Shown piece after piece: positions 25,301 to 36,485 of a stretch of 64,000 nucleotides of DNA. The notes beneath the pieces were generated by a model, which made no database searches, was not told where the DNA came from, and saw only the letters and a list, made by a program, of their open reading frames with translations. A program made the position numbers and the translations under genes. Every line of letters starts with the position of its first letter. The first letter of the stretch is position 1. Location of the stretch: NCBI GenBank assembly GCA_011316305.1, contig SAUG01000068.1, forward strand, positions 124,001 to 188,000. The letters run 5' to 3'. This DNA is from Rusavskia elegans (lineage: Eukaryota > Ascomycota > Lecanoromycetes > Teloschistales > Teloschistaceae).

Positions 25301-25472
25301 GGATAAGGAGAGCGAGGGTAGCGTCGAATGGGGAGGAAGAGAGAGGGAAAAGCTGAGCCGACGGTACACGGATATGGGCGGAGTCAGGGGTACTGTCGAT
25401 GGACGGCCGAGTCTGGGAGCTGCAGGTAAACGAAGCAGCTGGCTGAAGAAAGTCACAGGCATGGGCACCTGA
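19215..25472 (+). CDS. Giant Trp/Lys-module disordered protein (2038 aa)
   Basis: Exons 19215-19403, 19497-20240 and 20289-25472 (introns 93 and 48 nt, both phase 0; the first has a clear CTAAC branch) give 2038 residues. Residues about 180-900 consist of more than a dozen modules. Each has an acidic linker, a W[GA]xF/W core (DDTWSAFGAK, DAEWGGFGAK, GLGWGDFSTS, DLGWGSFGAK) and then a Lys/Gly run (KKKGKKG). A Lys/Glu coiled stretch and Ser/Lys-rich regions follow. Later come FWGS/FWGA and GLFGGFGK motifs, a basic region (RKRTVNTREDSSKRIRRDD), HTSSWVKSQL and a C-terminal SSWLKKVTGMGT. There is no catalytic or membrane domain. I know similar large disordered proteins only as uncharacterised fungal proteins. 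An alternative start is ATG 19764 (MTPVAIDLND), which would drop the first exon. Confidence 0.75.
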
Positions 25473-26212
25473 GTTGGCCGGGTAGTGGACCCCGAAGATC
25501 CATGGTTCGAAATGCTGACGGCGGTCTGAATGATGCATAGCGTTGGAGGCAGCCAGAATCGTCTTGGAGACTATGGTTTGGAGGATTGGACATGAGCGCT
25601 TGTTCAGCATCGTTATCTTGCTTGCCATTTATTCTTGTCGTTCGCTTAGATACCCTTTTGTTCGTGTGCTGGAGCCTCCGTACCTAATCATATCTCTTAT
25701 CAAGATATCTCTTTAAAGCTGTACCATATGTGCGCTTTTAGAAGTTCTACTGTAACAGCTAAGCAATCATTAAATCAAAATCTTATATCGAGGCGTCGAC
25801 TGCTGTACGGCCTTGTTACGATGACATCGTATACGTGCCTGTTGATTGGTTTGTATAGGGGAAAGGGGGCAGCAGGGGTGGTTCAGTCAAAATGGTTGGT
25901 TCCCTTGTTGTATAATACCGGAATAGCGCTTGCCAGATTAGGTAATTCGCAACGCTCAATCGTTCATCTGAGAGCAGGAGCCACTATCACTGCTGCCACG
26001 CACCAGAGCTTCTGGCGATTCTTCACATTTCACGGTCTGTGAAGTCAGTGCAGACAAATACGGATAAAACAGCTCTCTGTTCTATGACTCAACCAGTACA
26101 GGATCATGGCCAAGATCACCAATTCCGAGGACTATCAAGTGACGACAATATTTCGAGAAGCAGAGAACATGGAAGCTTAATACAACATTGACCTATTCCT
26201 TCGCAAGCAAAA
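25473..26212. other. Intergenic, nothing recognised
   Basis: The 740 bp before the TRAPPC11-like start were searched for its missing N-terminal part, and none is readable. A stop lies in the coding frame at 26189-26191. The ATG-initiated frame at 25728-26042 has no recognisable product. Confidence 0.55.
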
Positions 26213-28590
26213 ATGAGCCTGCCTCCACTCTACGATACTTTCCTGATCCGTGAACCCCTCCGCGACGATCCCTTTGCCGTTACCCACAATCCCTCCGACA
26301 TCCCCACCCTCATCGAGGTCTACTCCAAATCCATCTCTCATTTCACCGAGCGCAATCGCGAGCGCGCGGTCGAGAGGTTACAGTATGAGCTTGCGCTACT
26401 CTATATCAGGGAGCAGAAATGGAAGAAGGCTTTGCGTTTTCTCTTGGCTGTGTATGAGGGGAGCAGCTGGCGGAGGGAGGGGTGGTGGAATCTGTTGGGG
26501 TTATTGAGGGAACAAGTGAGGGACGTTGCGAGAGCGTGTGGGCATGCTGAAGTGGTGCTGCGGGCGGAATGGGAGGGCTTGTGTGATTGTGAGTGCCTTT
26601 TCGAAGTGGGAAGAGTTTGGAATGGGCTGGACGTTGACTGTGACACTGGAGGACAGGTTTTCCCACGAAGCTCGAGGTCGATTACGATTTCTCAAGGTGT
26701 CTTGATGGGCTGGGAGATTTATCACCGAAGCCCAGGGCGGTGCTGAAAGTGGACGAGAATGTCTCATGCTGTACGTATGTGAAGAATCCCCTTTTATTCA
26801 TTTGAGATATTCGCATGAGAGCTTTGAGACCAACCCTTCTAATAGTGTCGACTACCTTTGGGTTTGGATCATCACAAGGAAACGTAGGCGAGCTACTCCC
26901 AGCACAAGTGGTGATCACCTCTCACGCACAAACATCTACGGCTCCAATAGTCTTATCTCATATCTTGATATCATTCGACAGCGGCTTGAAGGATATCAAG
27001 ATTGAACATCAGGCTAAGGAAGGCTCTCCATCTTCCAGTTCGGGCGGGCTCGATGTGTTTGATGTTGTTCTAACTACAGGAAGCACCAATCCGGACCCGT
27101 TCACCTCAACGTCGTCACATCGCAAGTGCAAAATAGGTACCTGTGATTTAACCTTCAGCCCAGGCACAGCCAAAGCTATCTCTTTCAACCTAATCGCAAA
27201 AGATGCAGGCGTTATTCGAGTAGCAAGTATCACTTCTACCATCGAAACAGATTCTTTCATCATGGACCATGTCGTGTCTGGAGCGGAATACATGCATCAA
27301 GCAGATTTCTGGTTTGCATCTACTAGTCGTCCAAGTCGAAGGGAAGCCGGTAACAAAGGTCTGAACGAGATTAGGATCCATCCGAAACCGCCAAAGGTTC
27401 AGATTGGACTTCCCATGAAGAAAGAATATATGACGGATGAGAGTGTTAGCATGGATGTCGAGATCACAAACGAAGAGGATGATGATGTAGAGGTAACTCT
27501 TGAGGGTCGTTTTCTTGGTCAAGCGGATCTAGTACCTGTGTGGATGTGGATTACCGACGAAGCGCCATCATCATCGTCCGAAGATCCTCTGATCGACAAA
27601 CAGAGTAGACCCACCTCCGAACTCGTTCTGGGTCGTATTGTTCAGTCGGCAAGCCACAAGGTCAAAGCAAGCTTTACGTCCAAATCTGTTCCAACAGACG
27701 CTGTCTTGGAAGTCAAAGCACTGTACCATGTCCTCGGAGAGCCAGACACACCAATCTCAAAGGTGCTCATTCACGAAGTCATCTTCGACCGACCATTCGA
27801 GGCAAACTTTGACTTCCAACCTTGCGTTGATACTAAGCCGTGGCCAAGTTACTTCTATCCCAACGACCTCAACGGAGAAGACGAACCCGCACAAGGACTA
27901 CAGCAGATATGGCACTCAAATACGAGACTGGCCTCTTTCGCCACCGAACCGCTCGTCGTCGAAGACATCGCATTGAAGGTCCTCGATATACACGAGGGCG
28001 CCATTTGCAACATCTCCAACATCTCTCCGACTGCAACCCCGTCAGCCATCACCCTCGCACCGAAAGATTTCCACGAAAGCCAATTCCAAATCACCGCCCA
28101 AAAGCTCGACCTCGACGACCGCCGTTCCACCACCCTCCAATTCCAACTCCAAATCTGCTGGCGCCGCAACCATGCCGACGCACCAACCGCGACCACCCGT
28201 GTCGCTACCCCCGACCTCCTCATCCCCTTCGGCGAACCCCGCGTCCTCGCCTCCGCAGGCCCACCGACACGCGCAGACGACGACACACCCATCATCCCAC
28301 TATCCTACACCATCGAAAACCCCTCTACGCACGTCCTCAATTTCTCCCTCACAATGGAAACAAGCGACAATTTCGCCTTCAGCGGGCCGAAAACCACGAC
28401 CGTGAGTCTCGTGCCTATCACCAGAAAGACAATCACATATAATATGATGCCGTTGGTGAGGGGGAGATGGATCACGCCGCGATTGAGGGTACTGGATACG
28501 GGGTTCCGGCAGGTGCTGAGGGTGGCCGGGACGGGTGGGATGAGGAGTGAGAAGGGAGGAGCGAGTGTATGGGTGGATGCTGAGGAATAG
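26213..28590 (+). CDS. TRAPPC11/gryzun-family trafficking protein, N-terminally short
   Basis: TRAPPC11 is a subunit of TRAPP complexes that act as GEFs for Rab/Ypt GTPases in ER-Golgi traffic and autophagy. Exons 26213-26588, 26657-26770 and 26846-28590 (introns 68 and 75 nt) give 744 residues. Residues 1-125 match the end of the foie-gras domain (YDTFLIRE, ERAVERLQYELALLYIREQ, KWKKALRFLLAVYE, GWWNLLGLL). The rest is gryzun-type beta-sandwich sequence (VQIGLPMKKEYMTDESVSMD, then IPLSYTIENPSTHVLNFSL and VRGRWITPRLRV near the end). Full-length family members have around 1100-1200 residues, so about 400 N-terminal residues are absent. The 740 bp upstream contain no trace of them. Either the gene is genuinely shortened or the N-terminal half lies elsewhere. 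Confidence 0.8.
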
Positions 28591-30175
28591 TACCCCCTTT
28601 TTTTGGCAGTGATTGTGTGGATACGTTATATTCCGTATTCATCACATCTACGGATATCACACCAACGACAAATGACAATAACAGCATCTCTATGCCATCC
28701 AAGCATTCACTCTCTCGGGCTTTCCTTTCCGGCTGTTATACATCGTTCAACCTCCGTCTGCATCTCATCCGCATCCTACCTCTCTCGCCCCTCTATCAAG
28801 TCTAATTCCCTTTATTTTCTTCCATCCACGAGCTACTTCCCACCGTCGAAAATCAATACATATCTCTTTCCTTCCTTCACACAACCATCTCCCAGGAACT
28901 CTACCCCTGTCACTGATAGCAACAACCCGAACACTAACACCAATTATCATCCCGCCCTTCCCGCCCTTCCCTTCCAAGATCGACCAAAAAATCATCAAGT
29001 AAAAGTAAAAGTAAAAGTAATTTTCCTCCATTGCTCATATCTTTTTCTCCCTCAAACAAGATTTTCAGGGGCACGAAGAGGGCTATGGGATTCAGAATCT
29101 CTGCTATTCGGATTTCTCTGTTTCAAGAGATGGAGATTTAGCACCGTTTCTTGTCGATGCGGGATTGCTGTTGGTGGATATATCGTGTGGACTCTTTCTT
29201 TGGTTACGGTGTTGGTTTTATGGGTCTATGCGTTCATTCATACAGACACATACGTTGGAGATTGTGGAAGTTGTTGGAAAGGGTTGCGGTGGAGAAGAGG
29301 CGGAGGTCATTCGAGAGGGGGGAAGGGATCTGATACGAAGGCTACGATTGGGGATTTCCAGAACGCGTAGCAGTGGTGCGTGAGGAAAGGAGAAAAAGCT
29401 TGGAGTCACAGACACTGTGTCATGGATGTAGAGAATGTGCCTCGCCGCTGGTTGGAAACGGACAAATATCATTAACGTCTTGGATCTTTCTCCTCTTCCC
29501 ACAACCACCAACCACCACAAGACACCACATCTCCGTGCAAACGAGGAACAACACACAGCTCGCAAATGCTGTTGTTACTCTCGCTCACTCTTCTCCATCC
29601 CATCAACGTATCTTTCTTCTTCTTCTTCTTCTTCTTCTTCTTCTTCTTCTTCTTCTTCTTCTTCTTCTTCTTCTTCTTCTTCCAATAGCAACATTAGACT
29701 AATCAATCCACTACCTCCTCCTCTCATCATTTCCCGTAAATGTGTGCGGGCCATTTTCCATAATCCTACCGATGCTTTGTTGTTGCTTTTGTTCCTCTCT
29801 GAAGAAGATGGGAAAAACGGACATGACGAAAGAGGTGCCCCATTCCACCACCACCGACCACCCCTTGCGGATGCTTGTTGCCTTCCTTCTAGATGCCTGC
29901 CACCGCCCGTGTATAATATGCGGTCAGAGACAAAACGCTACGTGTATGCTATAAAACGCCATGGAAAAAAAAAACTTATGAGACGCTGAGAATGCCGCGG
30001 CCCCCCGAAGACACCAAGGGACAAGGCAGGAGAAAGACAGTAAGATGTACAGAGTGGATCTATCGTACAAGGGAATAGAATTCGTTCGTAGCGGATACAG
30101 ATCAATACCGATTCTTGGGAAAAGCTCGTGAGGACTTTTGCTTGTAGTTTTGACATGCACTTTATGACAAGGGAG
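28591..30175. other. Intergenic, pyrimidine-rich, with (TTC)n tract
   Basis: This lies between the convergent TRAPPC11-like gene and the large minus-strand gene. It is pyrimidine-rich on the top strand over about 28650-29000 and again around 29500-29700, and contains a long TTC microsatellite. A 255-codon frame (28603-29370) starts with TTG, is Ser/Pro-biased and is not credible as a protein. Confidence 0.55.
29614..29683. repeat. (TTC)n microsatellite
   Basis: An uninterrupted TTC/CTT trinucleotide run of about 70 bp is read directly. It is not in a credible coding frame. Confidence 0.95.
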
Positions 30176-33100
30176 TCAGACGACTGTCATTATTTTCATG
30201 TGTCCGTTGATTTCGTTATCATTGCCAGCAATGGTAGGGCCTCCTCGGTAGCTATGGCTGCTGCCTCTGGGGCTCTGTGTGACGCGGGGTGACTTGTTCT
30301 TGGGCGCGGGAGAGTTTGGAGGGTGAAATATCTGGCTGAAAGGAGGATCGGGCTTCGATGGAGGGGTGGGCGGCGTTGAATCGTCATCATCCGGCGATGG
30401 ATCGGGAGGCGTCCACGAGGGTATACTTTCTGCAGCTTTCTCAGCACGACGGACAATCTCCTTCAACGCTCTTGTCACGACACCAGCCCGTGTGACGAGG
30501 TCTCGAAGCGACGTTGTGTCGAACGGCAGCTTTTTTTGAGGTGTTCGCTCGTCCAAGAAGTTGGGACCGTAGTGAGTTCGTTGCTGATGAATTGTTTCCA
30601 AGACGGACTTCGCTTTGGCCACTGATTCTTTTCGCGGTCTAGATGCCTGCGCCGTGTCCAGTCTGGATCGTTCAGGCGTTGAGTGTGCACGAGTTTCATG
30701 CCCGTGGTTGCGATCCGCGGCATCACTAGCATGCTCTCTTGATGGTGACGCTGCCGATCCCCGTCGGTTTGCCATCCCCGGTGAGTCCTCTTCGAAAGGG
30801 TCGAAGTCGATTCCAGGAGAATTTGCTGACCTTGGAGAAAGGAAATCGTGCTCTTCGTCATCAAGTGTCGCTAGGTTGATTATGCCATCAGCTTCTTTCC
30901 ACAGCTCTGCCGAAAGTCCATTCGTAACGTTAAGATCTGAAGCCTGCTGCCGCAGGGTTTTGAGCTCCTCGACAAGTAGGGTCAACTCTTTCACATGTCC
31001 AAATTGACCATGAACACTAGCTTGCCTTTCCATGATTGATCGGGGAACAAGCATGCCTGATGATACGCTGGTACGAATAGGGCCGTCCTCCACAGGGGCT
31101 TGTCTAGGGGAAGAGAGGTTCTCTTCGAATTCGAAATCGTTGTCCCAATCTTCGCTTACGCCCTTGTTGCCAAGTACCCATGCTTCCAGTTTAGACGTGT
31201 TGGCGCGGTGATTCGGATTTTCTGGAGCAACTGGTACGCTTTGACTCCTCATGTGCGAGACGCTGGGACCTCGGCGACCTGTCGTACGGCTACCCCGGAC
31301 GTCCTTACTCTGCATAGTATTGGGCCGTGGTGCGGAGGAGATCCGCTCGACTGCTGGCGACTCTGACCATTTAGTCACGTTTGGATGGGCAACAGGTCCG
31401 GATAACGGCGTGAGGTCAGGCCCTCTCATGTCATTATTAGCTGCATTGGGAGAACCGTTCGAAGGACGAATGGTAGATTCTGGCGACCTGCGCTTCCCTC
31501 GGCCGGAGTTCTTCTCGGAATCACTCAAGCTTTCGATGGCCCACACCTCTTCGTCGGAGTTGTCCTCCATGTGTGGCTTTGAGTCTTCTGGAAAGTCGGA
31601 GCTTTGGGGATGGGAAGCTGACGGTTCGGTTCTTGCTAATGAAGGGCTGGCTGTAGTACGCGTTGGAACGAACTTCGCAGCGTCTTTGATGGGTAGTGCG
31701 GCCCGAACGGGCGTTGCTGTGCTTTCCTCTTCTTCAGCGATGCGGTTCCTCTGCACTTCTACCGTGTTGAAGGAGTCATGTGATAGGAGCTCCTGAAGAG
31801 CTACCGCCTTGTTCTTCTGATAGTCTGCAATTAGAGGATCATCAAACATGGTCTCTAGGGGGAGTTTGCGTAAATTTGAATGACTGCTTCCGGTAGCGCC
31901 AGTCCTCGCAGAATCGTAGACAGTTTCACTTCTAAAGTCTGTATCATCTTCATCGCCGGATAGTATACGACTGTTGTCGTTGTCAGATCCTAGAAGAGTG
32001 GATCCCTTGTCTGAAACTGCGAGGGATGGGTGATATGACCTCATCCTGTAGGAAAAGGGGGCCAAAGGAGATGACACGGACGGAGACGGTGGGGTGGAGA
32101 GTCTGGGCGAGGAGAATGGTAATTCCGATTGTGGAGTCGTGGGGTATGAAGGAGCAGCGCCCGGTAGTTCTATCTCGAAGGCTGACAAACGATTGAGAGG
32201 CGGCAGCGGAGAAGAGACAGCGCGGCCATATGTGTTGATGGGGTCTACATCGAGAGGCGGAGGATTTCGATCATCCGTCGAGGTGGGTTTGGACCTTCCG
32301 AGGTGTCCGTAACTCGGTTTACCGTGCGACAGGCCGCGACTGCGTCCAGGTTTTGTGGTTTGAGGGGCTGAAACCACTCTTCTGCCGCTCGAAACACCCA
32401 CCGAGCCCTTGCCCTTCGCTCTTCTCAGACTGCCAGATCTTGGCATTTTCCAAGTCGAAGGCGAGGGTGATGGAAACATATCCGCGATTGAAAAGGACCG
32501 TCTTGGTCGAGGATCCAAATCGGTGCTGGCTTTAGTCTTTTGTCCCCCTGAAGTATCATTCGTCCAGGGCTGTTCAGCGTCGTCGTCGAAAGCAGCGGGA
32601 GTGGAGGGCCTGCAATCTTGGGAATCGGCAGGCTCGTTCATTCTGCTGGTAACCTTGGTGGACCTCGGTGTGATTGACGTTGCAAGAAGTAAAGTAGGCA
32701 GTTCCGTAGCATCGGGTACGATAGCCTTTAACGTTTCGTTCCGGTGCGCGCTACTCGCTCCGCTACGCGCACGAGAAGAAGAAGCATCCTTGCCTAGCCG
32801 AATGTTCTTGGTCCTGAAAAGGTACTGCCACGATTGTGTTGATTCGTCTGATGAAATGTCCTCCTCTTGGACATCGTGAAACAGCATCGATGAGCGTGGT
32901 GTAGCACGTAAGGTTGGTCTATCTTCCTGCTGATACTGTTGCTGCAGTGTCGCAGACCTCTGATGGCTGGTCGCGGGTCGACGGAGTGTGGAATGCATTG
33001 TCGTGTTGCTAAGAGCTCGATGGGAGGTGCTTCTTTTTACAAGCTTGTTCCTGTGTGTGATGACAGGATCGGTATCTGCAAAGTCAGGCAAAATCGGCGC

Positions 33101-33466
33101 AGTTGATCCGTTGGAGTAGGACATGGAGGGTGATGCGGGCATCGAGGTAGATACCGGACTCGCGTCCCTTGACGACGAGAGCGTCGACATCCTTCGAAGC
33201 CACGATGACTTGGCAGTGCCGTTGCCCTTGAACTCAAAGATCGAATTCGCGTGATTGGTCGACGGGCGAGAATTCTCTGCCAACACTCCTTGTCGCCAAT
33301 CATGTTCCTGCTGTACCCTCATATTTGGAGTCGAAACTGCCGTCCGTCTTCCATTCTCGGGTCTATTAGACGAAGACAGCGGTCTGCCTACTGAATTTCG
33401 CTTCCGTAATCTCGTCGTAGGCGCAGAGGCCGATTGAGGCAAGCCAGAGGGAGTAGTTGGAGGCAT
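30176..33466 (-). CDS. Large disordered, conserved-looking protein (1096 aa), family unknown
   Basis: One uninterrupted frame ends with TGA at 30176. I prefer ATG 33466 (MPPTTPSGLPQ), giving 1096 residues; the frame stays open upstream to an ATG at 34246, which would add 260 less protein-like residues. I do not recognise the family. Visible blocks are DWRQGVLAENSRP, SSWLRRMSTLSS, PRRSFSIADMFPSPSPS and PPLNRLSAFEIELPG. Further on are FRSETVYDSARTGATGSS, EDWDNDFEFEENLSS (about residue 780), VKELTLLVEELKTLRQ and, near the C-terminus, a helical stretch LRDLVTRAGVVTRALKEIVR. The tail is Pro-rich. The mix of long Ser/Arg/Pro-rich linkers with short well-formed motifs suggests a scaffold with several docking motifs, possibly in the cytoskeleton or cell cycle. 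That role is inference only. No membrane segment is seen in the preferred protein. Confidence 0.75.
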   Translation of the reverse strand: MPPTTPSGLPQSASAPTTRLRKRNSVGRPLSSSNRPENGRRTAVSTPNMRVQQEHDWRQGVLAENSRPSTNHANSIFEFKGNGTAKSSWLRRMSTLSSSRDASPVSTSMPASPSMSYSNGSTAPILPDFADTDPVITHRNKLVKRSTSHRALSNTTMHSTLRRPATSHQRSATLQQQYQQEDRPTLRATPRSSMLFHDVQEEDISSDESTQSWQYLFRTKNIRLGKDASSSRARSGASSAHRNETLKAIVPDATELPTLLLATSITPRSTKVTSRMNEPADSQDCRPSTPAAFDDDAEQPWTNDTSGGQKTKASTDLDPRPRRSFSIADMFPSPSPSTWKMPRSGSLRRAKGKGSVGVSSGRRVVSAPQTTKPGRSRGLSHGKPSYGHLGRSKPTSTDDRNPPPLDVDPINTYGRAVSSPLPPLNRLSAFEIELPGAAPSYPTTPQSELPFSSPRLSTPPSPSVSSPLAPFSYRMRSYHPSLAVSDKGSTLLGSDNDNSRILSGDEDDTDFRSETVYDSARTGATGSSHSNLRKLPLETMFDDPLIADYQKNKAVALQELLSHDSFNTVEVQRNRIAEEEESTATPVRAALPIKDAAKFVPTRTTASPSLARTEPSASHPQSSDFPEDSKPHMEDNSDEEVWAIESLSDSEKNSGRGKRRSPESTIRPSNGSPNAANNDMRGPDLTPLSGPVAHPNVTKWSESPAVERISSAPRPNTMQSKDVRGSRTTGRRGPSVSHMRSQSVPVAPENPNHRANTSKLEAWVLGNKGVSEDWDNDFEFEENLSSPRQAPVEDGPIRTSVSSGMLVPRSIMERQASVHGQFGHVKELTLLVEELKTLRQQASDLNVTNGLSAELWKEADGIINLATLDDEEHDFLSPRSANSPGIDFDPFEEDSPGMANRRGSAASPSREHASDAADRNHGHETRAHSTPERSRLDTAQASRPRKESVAKAKSVLETIHQQRTHYGPNFLDERTPQKKLPFDTTSLRDLVTRAGVVTRALKEIVRRAEKAAESIPSWTPPDPSPDDDDSTPPTPPSKPDPPFSQIFHPPNSPAPKNKSPRVTQSPRGSSHSYRGGPTIAGNDNEINGHMKIMTVV

Positions 33467-36400
33467 TGTTGTAGCATTGGGTTCCCGAGAAGTCGTGAAT
33501 GATGTGTCTTTTCGCTTATTAGACGAAGGTCTTGTATCAATTGAACACGGCCTGTATCCAAACGCAAGGCCGATCGCAGCAACGCCAACGGTACCTGTGG
33601 CACAAAGCTGCGCGATCCCAGAATGATTAGCAGATGATTCATAGCACCATAGGCCAGGGACGAACAACAGGTGAGAAAGTTGTGACTTCAATTCGGCCCA
33701 AGGAGCATATAGGAATTGGACTCGGGGCAGGAGCGGGGAGACAGGGCTGCTGGGGGAGCGTACCGTTGGAACCGCTTCCATTGCCTCACTCAGATAGAGG
33801 TCAAACGGTGTTGCCGCCAGCGCATCTGAGCGCAGAAGCAGCGAGTGCAACAAGAGCTGTCTGTGGAAGCATGGGAAGAAAATGCTGTAAAGACGAAGCG
33901 TTCGGGCAAGGGTTACGAGTCCATCGAGGACAGGCAGAATCTTGGGAGCGGGAGTCGCAGTGTTGACTGAGGGTGAAGAGTCATGAGAAGATGGATCTAA
34001 TTCCGGATGTGCTGAACCACGTTCGTGAGGGAGAGAAGGGAGGATGGAACAGTGGTCGAGAGGGCAAGTGTTTGGGGTAGTTCTGGCACGCGGGCCAGGA
34101 TTGGGTATTGGCCTTGGAAGTAGTTCAGCCCAGACGAAGCACGGCGTAAGGTAATAAAGAATAAGAATAATGATCGCCCTCCACCCTCCAGGCGAGCCTG
34201 AGCGCCCAGGGCCTCTAACCAAGCAGCTGGCACCAATCACCGCCATCTCTACGATGCATCTACTATTGGAGAACTACGACAAGTACCAATTCATCTCCAG
34301 TCGCTGCTGGCTATCGAATACATATCTGTGGTTTCACTTCCTCTCCAGGTGGTATACAGCAACCCACCGTTGATCCTCCGCCGCACACATGGCATGACTT
34401 CCACAGCATGGAGTCGGGTCGCGGGTGTTGGCACTTATCAAATCCTCTTCGAGCCTCCAGCGACGCAAGGGCGTCTATGTGTCACTGCAGGTCAATTCCC
34501 ATCGGTGGAGACAAGTTAAGCATGCATCGGCTTTGCTTCTCGACTGCCACACTGCCTTTCGGCCTATGCGGCGTTATATCATTTCACCGGCAGCGTGTCA
34601 ATATCGCATTGCGCCGTCGTCCTTGACTCCTTGTAGCGACTTGGACGACCCTCGAATGGACGGCGATCGAGGATCTACTTATGTGTTCCAACTGTCCAAC
34701 AAACGCCTTGTTTCGGAGGCCTCCTGATTCCTTCTTACCCTCTTTTGGAGCCGCCACCTGGAGGCCAATGGAGGGGGTGGGCTTGCTGCTTCGGATAACA
34801 AGGCAAGGACAGCAGCAGCAGCAGCTATCGCGGGTGTTGTCTTATTAGCTGCCCTGTGCCTCTTGGTCTGAGCCATGGTCGGCATGTCGAGAAGTCTCCA
34901 CCAGGACCAGGATGCATCCTAGGCAGGTTGCCTAGAAGGAATTGCCAACAGCTCAACTGCGCGGCATGCTTCCGGCAACGAGGGGGGGGGGTGGGAGATG
35001 AAATCCAGGCATTGTTCGCGAGCGTGTGCTGCTGCGGTGGAGATGATGGAAGATGGCACCGGAGTGCAGACTGAATGTCCAGGAACGCCAATCAAGGCGC
35101 ATGGAAGGACTACAACCACAGCCGAATACCAGGGTCTGGGAGCCCATGTGGGTTGCGTTAGTGAGTGCGTCTCCAGTCGCTTAAAGGCAAGTGCCAGGGC
35201 CACCAGTCTCATATCCGTCAGCAATACTCTAAGCTGAAGCAAACTTTGTTCATTTGCACGGCAACGTTGGCGGGGTAGCAACTGAAGATCCCAATTGCCC
35301 AATGGTAAGGTAGGCCTTAGCCGAGACGCGAGGCATTGCGATGACGGTGGAGATTATTGCTATTCGAGAGAACAAATCTCAAACCTCCATCTGGGTTGCC
35401 CACGCCTCGGTAGCGTACCCACGATGAATCCTTCAATTGCCAGAAGGTGAGAAGGAGCAGTGATGGTGGTCACACTGGGCGCTATGCTGTCATTGCTTTC
35501 TCCCACTGCCGTGTAGCCCGTGCACCTCTTCGGGTGGTCTTCTACATGCTCCGTACGGACTAGGTACATGCTCGCAAGATGAAGCGTGTCTAAAACAAGG
35601 CATCTGGCGAGCCGCTAGGCTGTAAAGTTGCAACAACGACCGATCGGAGGCTGGAGTACGGTGCAACAGACGAGCAAAAAGTGGTCTACCTTAGGCTAGC
35701 ACAGCAAGGAGTCGGATTGCGAAGCGAGGGCCGAATCGCGTGGTGCGTCAGATTGTCCTAATCTGGGTTCAAGCTACTAGGTACGGAGTAGGGATGACCG
35801 TGTTAATCTTCCGTGGGGAACACAGGGTGCGACAAGATGGAGGCTCAACGGGTTCTTCTTCTCGTGGTGGCATCATAGGAGTCACGTCAAAATAAAGCAA
35901 CTTTGAACGAGATTGAGGTTGATCGATTGATCCAGATCTCGTCAGTTCTGTGCATGAATACTGCATCGATCAATGTATGATTGGTCATCGCGCTTTTTCG
36001 CCTGGTGCCGCTTGTTCTCACGCGTTGATTGGCCATCAAACGAGAGGATTCGTTTGGTGTGGTTGCTCTGGGAATTGCAAAATGCCTGTCGAAACCAGGC
36101 ATCTTGGCAACCTCTTACATATCTTAACATCTTACAAATATGTTACATAGTTGTTGTTTCGTAAAGCTATATATCTCGCCCCTGTGTGTTACTCTCCAGA
36201 CCATTGCAAGATCGACATCCTACATCGAGGCATCGACGGTTAATCAGCAATTCGTGGGTCTGAACGCTTCCTGCAAGAGCTAAGAATGCCAAGCCGCCTT
36301 GTCACTTTTGCAAAACCACGTGTGTTGGCTCAGTCAATAATCTGACAGCTTCTTGCCTGCCGTCATTATTATTACAGCAATCTCGTTTCTTTCCGTGCCT

Positions 36401-36485
36401 GCAGAAGGAAAGCAGCATCTCCCGAATCGGAAATCAGATAAGTACCTGCAGCTACGCCACAAAACAGCAAGACCGGCACAGGGAG
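33467..36485. other. Intergenic between divergent genes
   Basis: About 3 kb hold the upstream regions of the large minus-strand gene and GCN20. The 33467-34246 part stays open in the minus-strand gene's frame, with a hydrophobic stretch. From 34247 on only short frames occur, with some GTACGGAGTA-like repeats and a G-rich run at 34981-34991. No tRNA, repeat family or recognisable protein was found. Confidence 0.5.

Noticed and set aside
28603..29370. 255-codon plus-strand frame after the TRAPPC11 gene
   Set aside because: Begins with TTG, composition driven by pyrimidine-rich DNA, no family resemblance.
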